Shown piece after piece: positions 62,583 to 64,000 of a DNA stretch of 64,000 bases. Below the pieces are notes generated by a model that saw nothing but the letters and a program-made list of their open reading frames with translations, did not search any database and was not told where the DNA came from. The position numbers and the translations under genes are program-made. Numbering within the stretch: position 1 is the stretch's first letter; each line of letters opens with the position of its first letter. This DNA comes from Variovorax paradoxus (lineage in GTDB: Bacteria; Pseudomonadota; Gammaproteobacteria; Burkholderiales; Burkholderiaceae_C). The stretch spans positions 5,580,001 through 5,644,000 of the forward strand of contig NZ_JAUSXG010000001.1 of assembly GCF_030815855.1 (NCBI RefSeq), read 5' to 3'.

Positions 62583-63896
62583 GTGGCAACTAACGCGGCA
62601 ACGATCGCAAAAACGGGCAAGTTCGGCGACCTCCGTCGTCGGCTGGTCTTTTTGCTGCTCGCGCTCGTGGTCTATCGGATCGGCGCGCACATTCCTGTGC
62701 CGGGCATCAACCCGGACCAGCTGGCGGCGTTGTTCCAGGGCCAGCAGGGCGGCATTCTGAGCCTGTTCAACATGTTCTCGGGCGGGGCGCTGTCGCGCTT
62801 CACCGTGTTCGCGTTGGGGATCATGCCGTACATCTCGGCGTCGATCATCATGCAGTTGATGACCTACGTGATTCCGACCTTCGAGCAATTGAAGAAGGAA
62901 GGCGAGGCTGGCCGCCGCAAGATCACGCAGTACACGCGCTATGGCGCGCTCGGCCTGGCACTGTTCCAGTCGTTCAGCATCGCGGTGGCCCTCGAATCGT
63001 CGGCCGGCCTGGTGATCGCCCCCGGTTTCGGCTTCCGCCTGACCGCGATGGTGAGCCTGACGGCGGGTTCGATGTTCCTGATGTGGCTCGGCGAGCAGAT
63101 CACCGAACGCGGCCTGGGCAACGGCATCTCGATCCTGATCTTTGCAGGTATCGCCGCCGGTCTGCCCAACGCCATCGGCGGCCTGGCTTCGCTGGTGACG
63201 ACCGGTGCGATGAACCCGATCATTGCGCTCTTCATCATCGCGGTCGTGGTGCTGGTCACCTACTTCGTGGTGTTCGTCGAACGCGGTCAGCGCAAGATCC
63301 TCGTGAACTATGCGCGGCGCCAGGTCGGCAACAAGGTCTATGGCGGCCAGTCGTCGCACCTGCCCTTGAAGCTGAACATGGCCGGTGTGATTCCGCCGAT
63401 CTTCGCTTCGTCGATCATCCTGCTGCCGGCAACGGTGGTCGGCTGGTTCAGCACCGGTGAAGGCGGTTTCCGCTGGATCAAGGACATTGCCGGCGCGCTG
63501 CGTCCGGGCGAGCCGATCTATGTGCTGCTGTACGCTGCCGCGATCGTTTTCTTCTGCTTCTTCTACACGGCACTCGTGTTCAACAGCAAGGAAACGGCCG
63601 ACAACCTGAAGAAGAGTGGTGCATTCATTCCGGGCATTCGTCCGGGTGACCAGACCGCTCGCTATATCGACAAGATTCTGGTTCGCCTGACGTTGGCCGG
63701 CGCGGTGTACATCACCTTCGTCTGCCTGCTGCCCGAGTTCCTGATCCTGAAGTACAACGTACCGTTCTACTTCGGTGGTACCTCCCTGCTGATCATCGTG
63801 GTCGTCACGATGGACTTCATGGCCCAGGTGCAAAACTACATGATGTCCCAGCAGTACGAATCGCTGCTGAAGAAGGCTAACTTCAAGACATCGTAG
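62583..63896 (+). CDS. secY: Protein translocase channel SecY
   Basis: The central pore of the Sec translocase. GTG 62583 gives 437 residues with ten membrane helices. Conserved parts: [20 protein letters not shown], the plug region ending [38 protein letters not shown], and the cytoplasmic loops [21 protein letters not shown] [18 protein letters not shown] and [18 protein letters not shown]. It is the last long gene of the spc operon and works with the secDF-yajC products encoded at the other end of the window. Confidence 0.99.
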   Translation: MATNAATIAKTGKFGDLRRRLVFLLLALVVYRIGAHIPVPGINPDQLAALFQGQQGGILSLFNMFSGGALSRFTVFALGIMPYISASIIMQLMTYVIPTFEQLKKEGEAGRRKITQYTRYGALGLALFQSFSIAVALESSAGLVIAPGFGFRLTAMVSLTAGSMFLMWLGEQITERGLGNGISILIFAGIAAGLPNAIGGLASLVTTGAMNPIIALFIIAVVVLVTYFVVFVERGQRKILVNYARRQVGNKVYGGQSSHLPLKLNMAGVIPPIFASSIILLPATVVGWFSTGEGGFRWIKDIAGALRPGEPIYVLLYAAAIVFFCFFYTALVFNSKETADNLKKSGAFIPGIRPGDQTARYIDKILVRLTLAGAVYITFVCLLPEFLILKYNVPFYFGGTSLLIIVVVTMDFMAQVQNYMMSQQYESLLKKANFKTS

Positions 63897-63968
63897 GGCT
63901 GTGAGTTTCAGTATTGAGAATTTGGTAGGGCGGTGTACCGCCACGTTAAACAGTTTTAGGAGAATGAA

Positions 63969-64000
63969 ATGAGAGTTTCGGCTTCGGTCAAAACCATCTG
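63969..64000 (+). CDS. rpmJ: 50S ribosomal protein L36, partial
   Basis: The last 32 bases begin an ATG with an AGGAG site (63958-63962) six bases upstream and read MRVSASVKTI, then the first bases of a Cys codon. This matches the L36 start (M-[KR]-V-x-A-S-V-K-x-[IM]-C). The window end cuts the gene. The 72-base gap after secY has a hairpin GGCGGT-GT-ACCGCC and no other gene; infA, which lies here in some relatives, is absent from it. Confidence 0.85.
   Translation, partial: MRVSASVKTI

Overview
The window is chromosomal DNA of a GC-rich beta-proteobacterium, most like Comamonadaceae and probably Variovorax or a close relative. This is inferred from protein sequence character, strong G/C at third codon positions, the local gene orders (secDF, smg-dprA divergent from def-fmt, tgt-queA divergent from recG-oxyR), the ACC deaminase/AcdR pair and the form of the ribosomal protein cluster. 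It is almost entirely ordinary core genome. I see no rRNA or tRNA gene, CRISPR array, phage or complete insertion sequence. No gene-free stretch exceeds 300 bases; the longest are about 210 bases (145-354 and 58207-58421).

Layout. 1-6.2 kb: yajC-secD-secF (protein export) and a large DUF1631 protein. 6.2-12.4 kb: smg, dprA and a LysM protein on the minus strand, divergent from def, a small lipoprotein gene, fmt and the branched-chain amino acid exporter pair azlC-azlD. 12.4-18.9 kb: a tightly overlapping minus-strand catabolic operon (VOC dioxygenase-like protein, alpha/beta hydrolase, FAD monooxygenase, DUF2783, MBL-fold protein, then a Bug solute-binding protein) with a divergent LysR regulator. 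19.0-25.8 kb: glycolysis genes pgk, pyk and fba, the plant-hormone-related acdS/acdR pair, and purC. 25.8-28.1 kb: a META-domain lipoprotein and a hipBA toxin-antitoxin module. 28.1-31.9 kb: a thioredoxin-TPR chaperone, divergent from purE-purK-tsaC. 31.9-35.6 kb: a lipase-like lipoprotein, dacB and a NUDIX hydrolase. 35.7-40.6 kb: a DeoR regulator, an EamA permease, tsaB-rimI-udg and pyrF. 40.6-47.6 kb: a less characterised stretch with an XRE-type regulator, a CREST-like membrane protein, an LplT-PlsC fusion and four genes of poorly known function. 47.6-58.2 kb: an SDR, tgt-queA, recG, oxyR, dps, ubiA, proC and an esterase-like lipoprotein. 58.2-64 kb: the spc ribosomal cluster from rplN to secY, with rpmJ cut by the window end.

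The most unusual signal is a short GC-rich palindromic repeat lying inside two unrelated genes, recG and hipA. Both copies are read in the same frame and add about 24 residues to each protein at a surface-loop position. A second, intergenic repeat family has two copies, at 21.8 and 42.3 kb. Other points worth checking are the aromatic-type catabolic operon with a metallo-beta-lactamase-fold protein lacking part of the metal motif, a uracil-DNA-glycosylase-like protein with degenerate motifs, a predicted bacterial CREST hydrolase beside its own regulator, and a spc operon that starts at its own promoter, cut off from the S10 genes.
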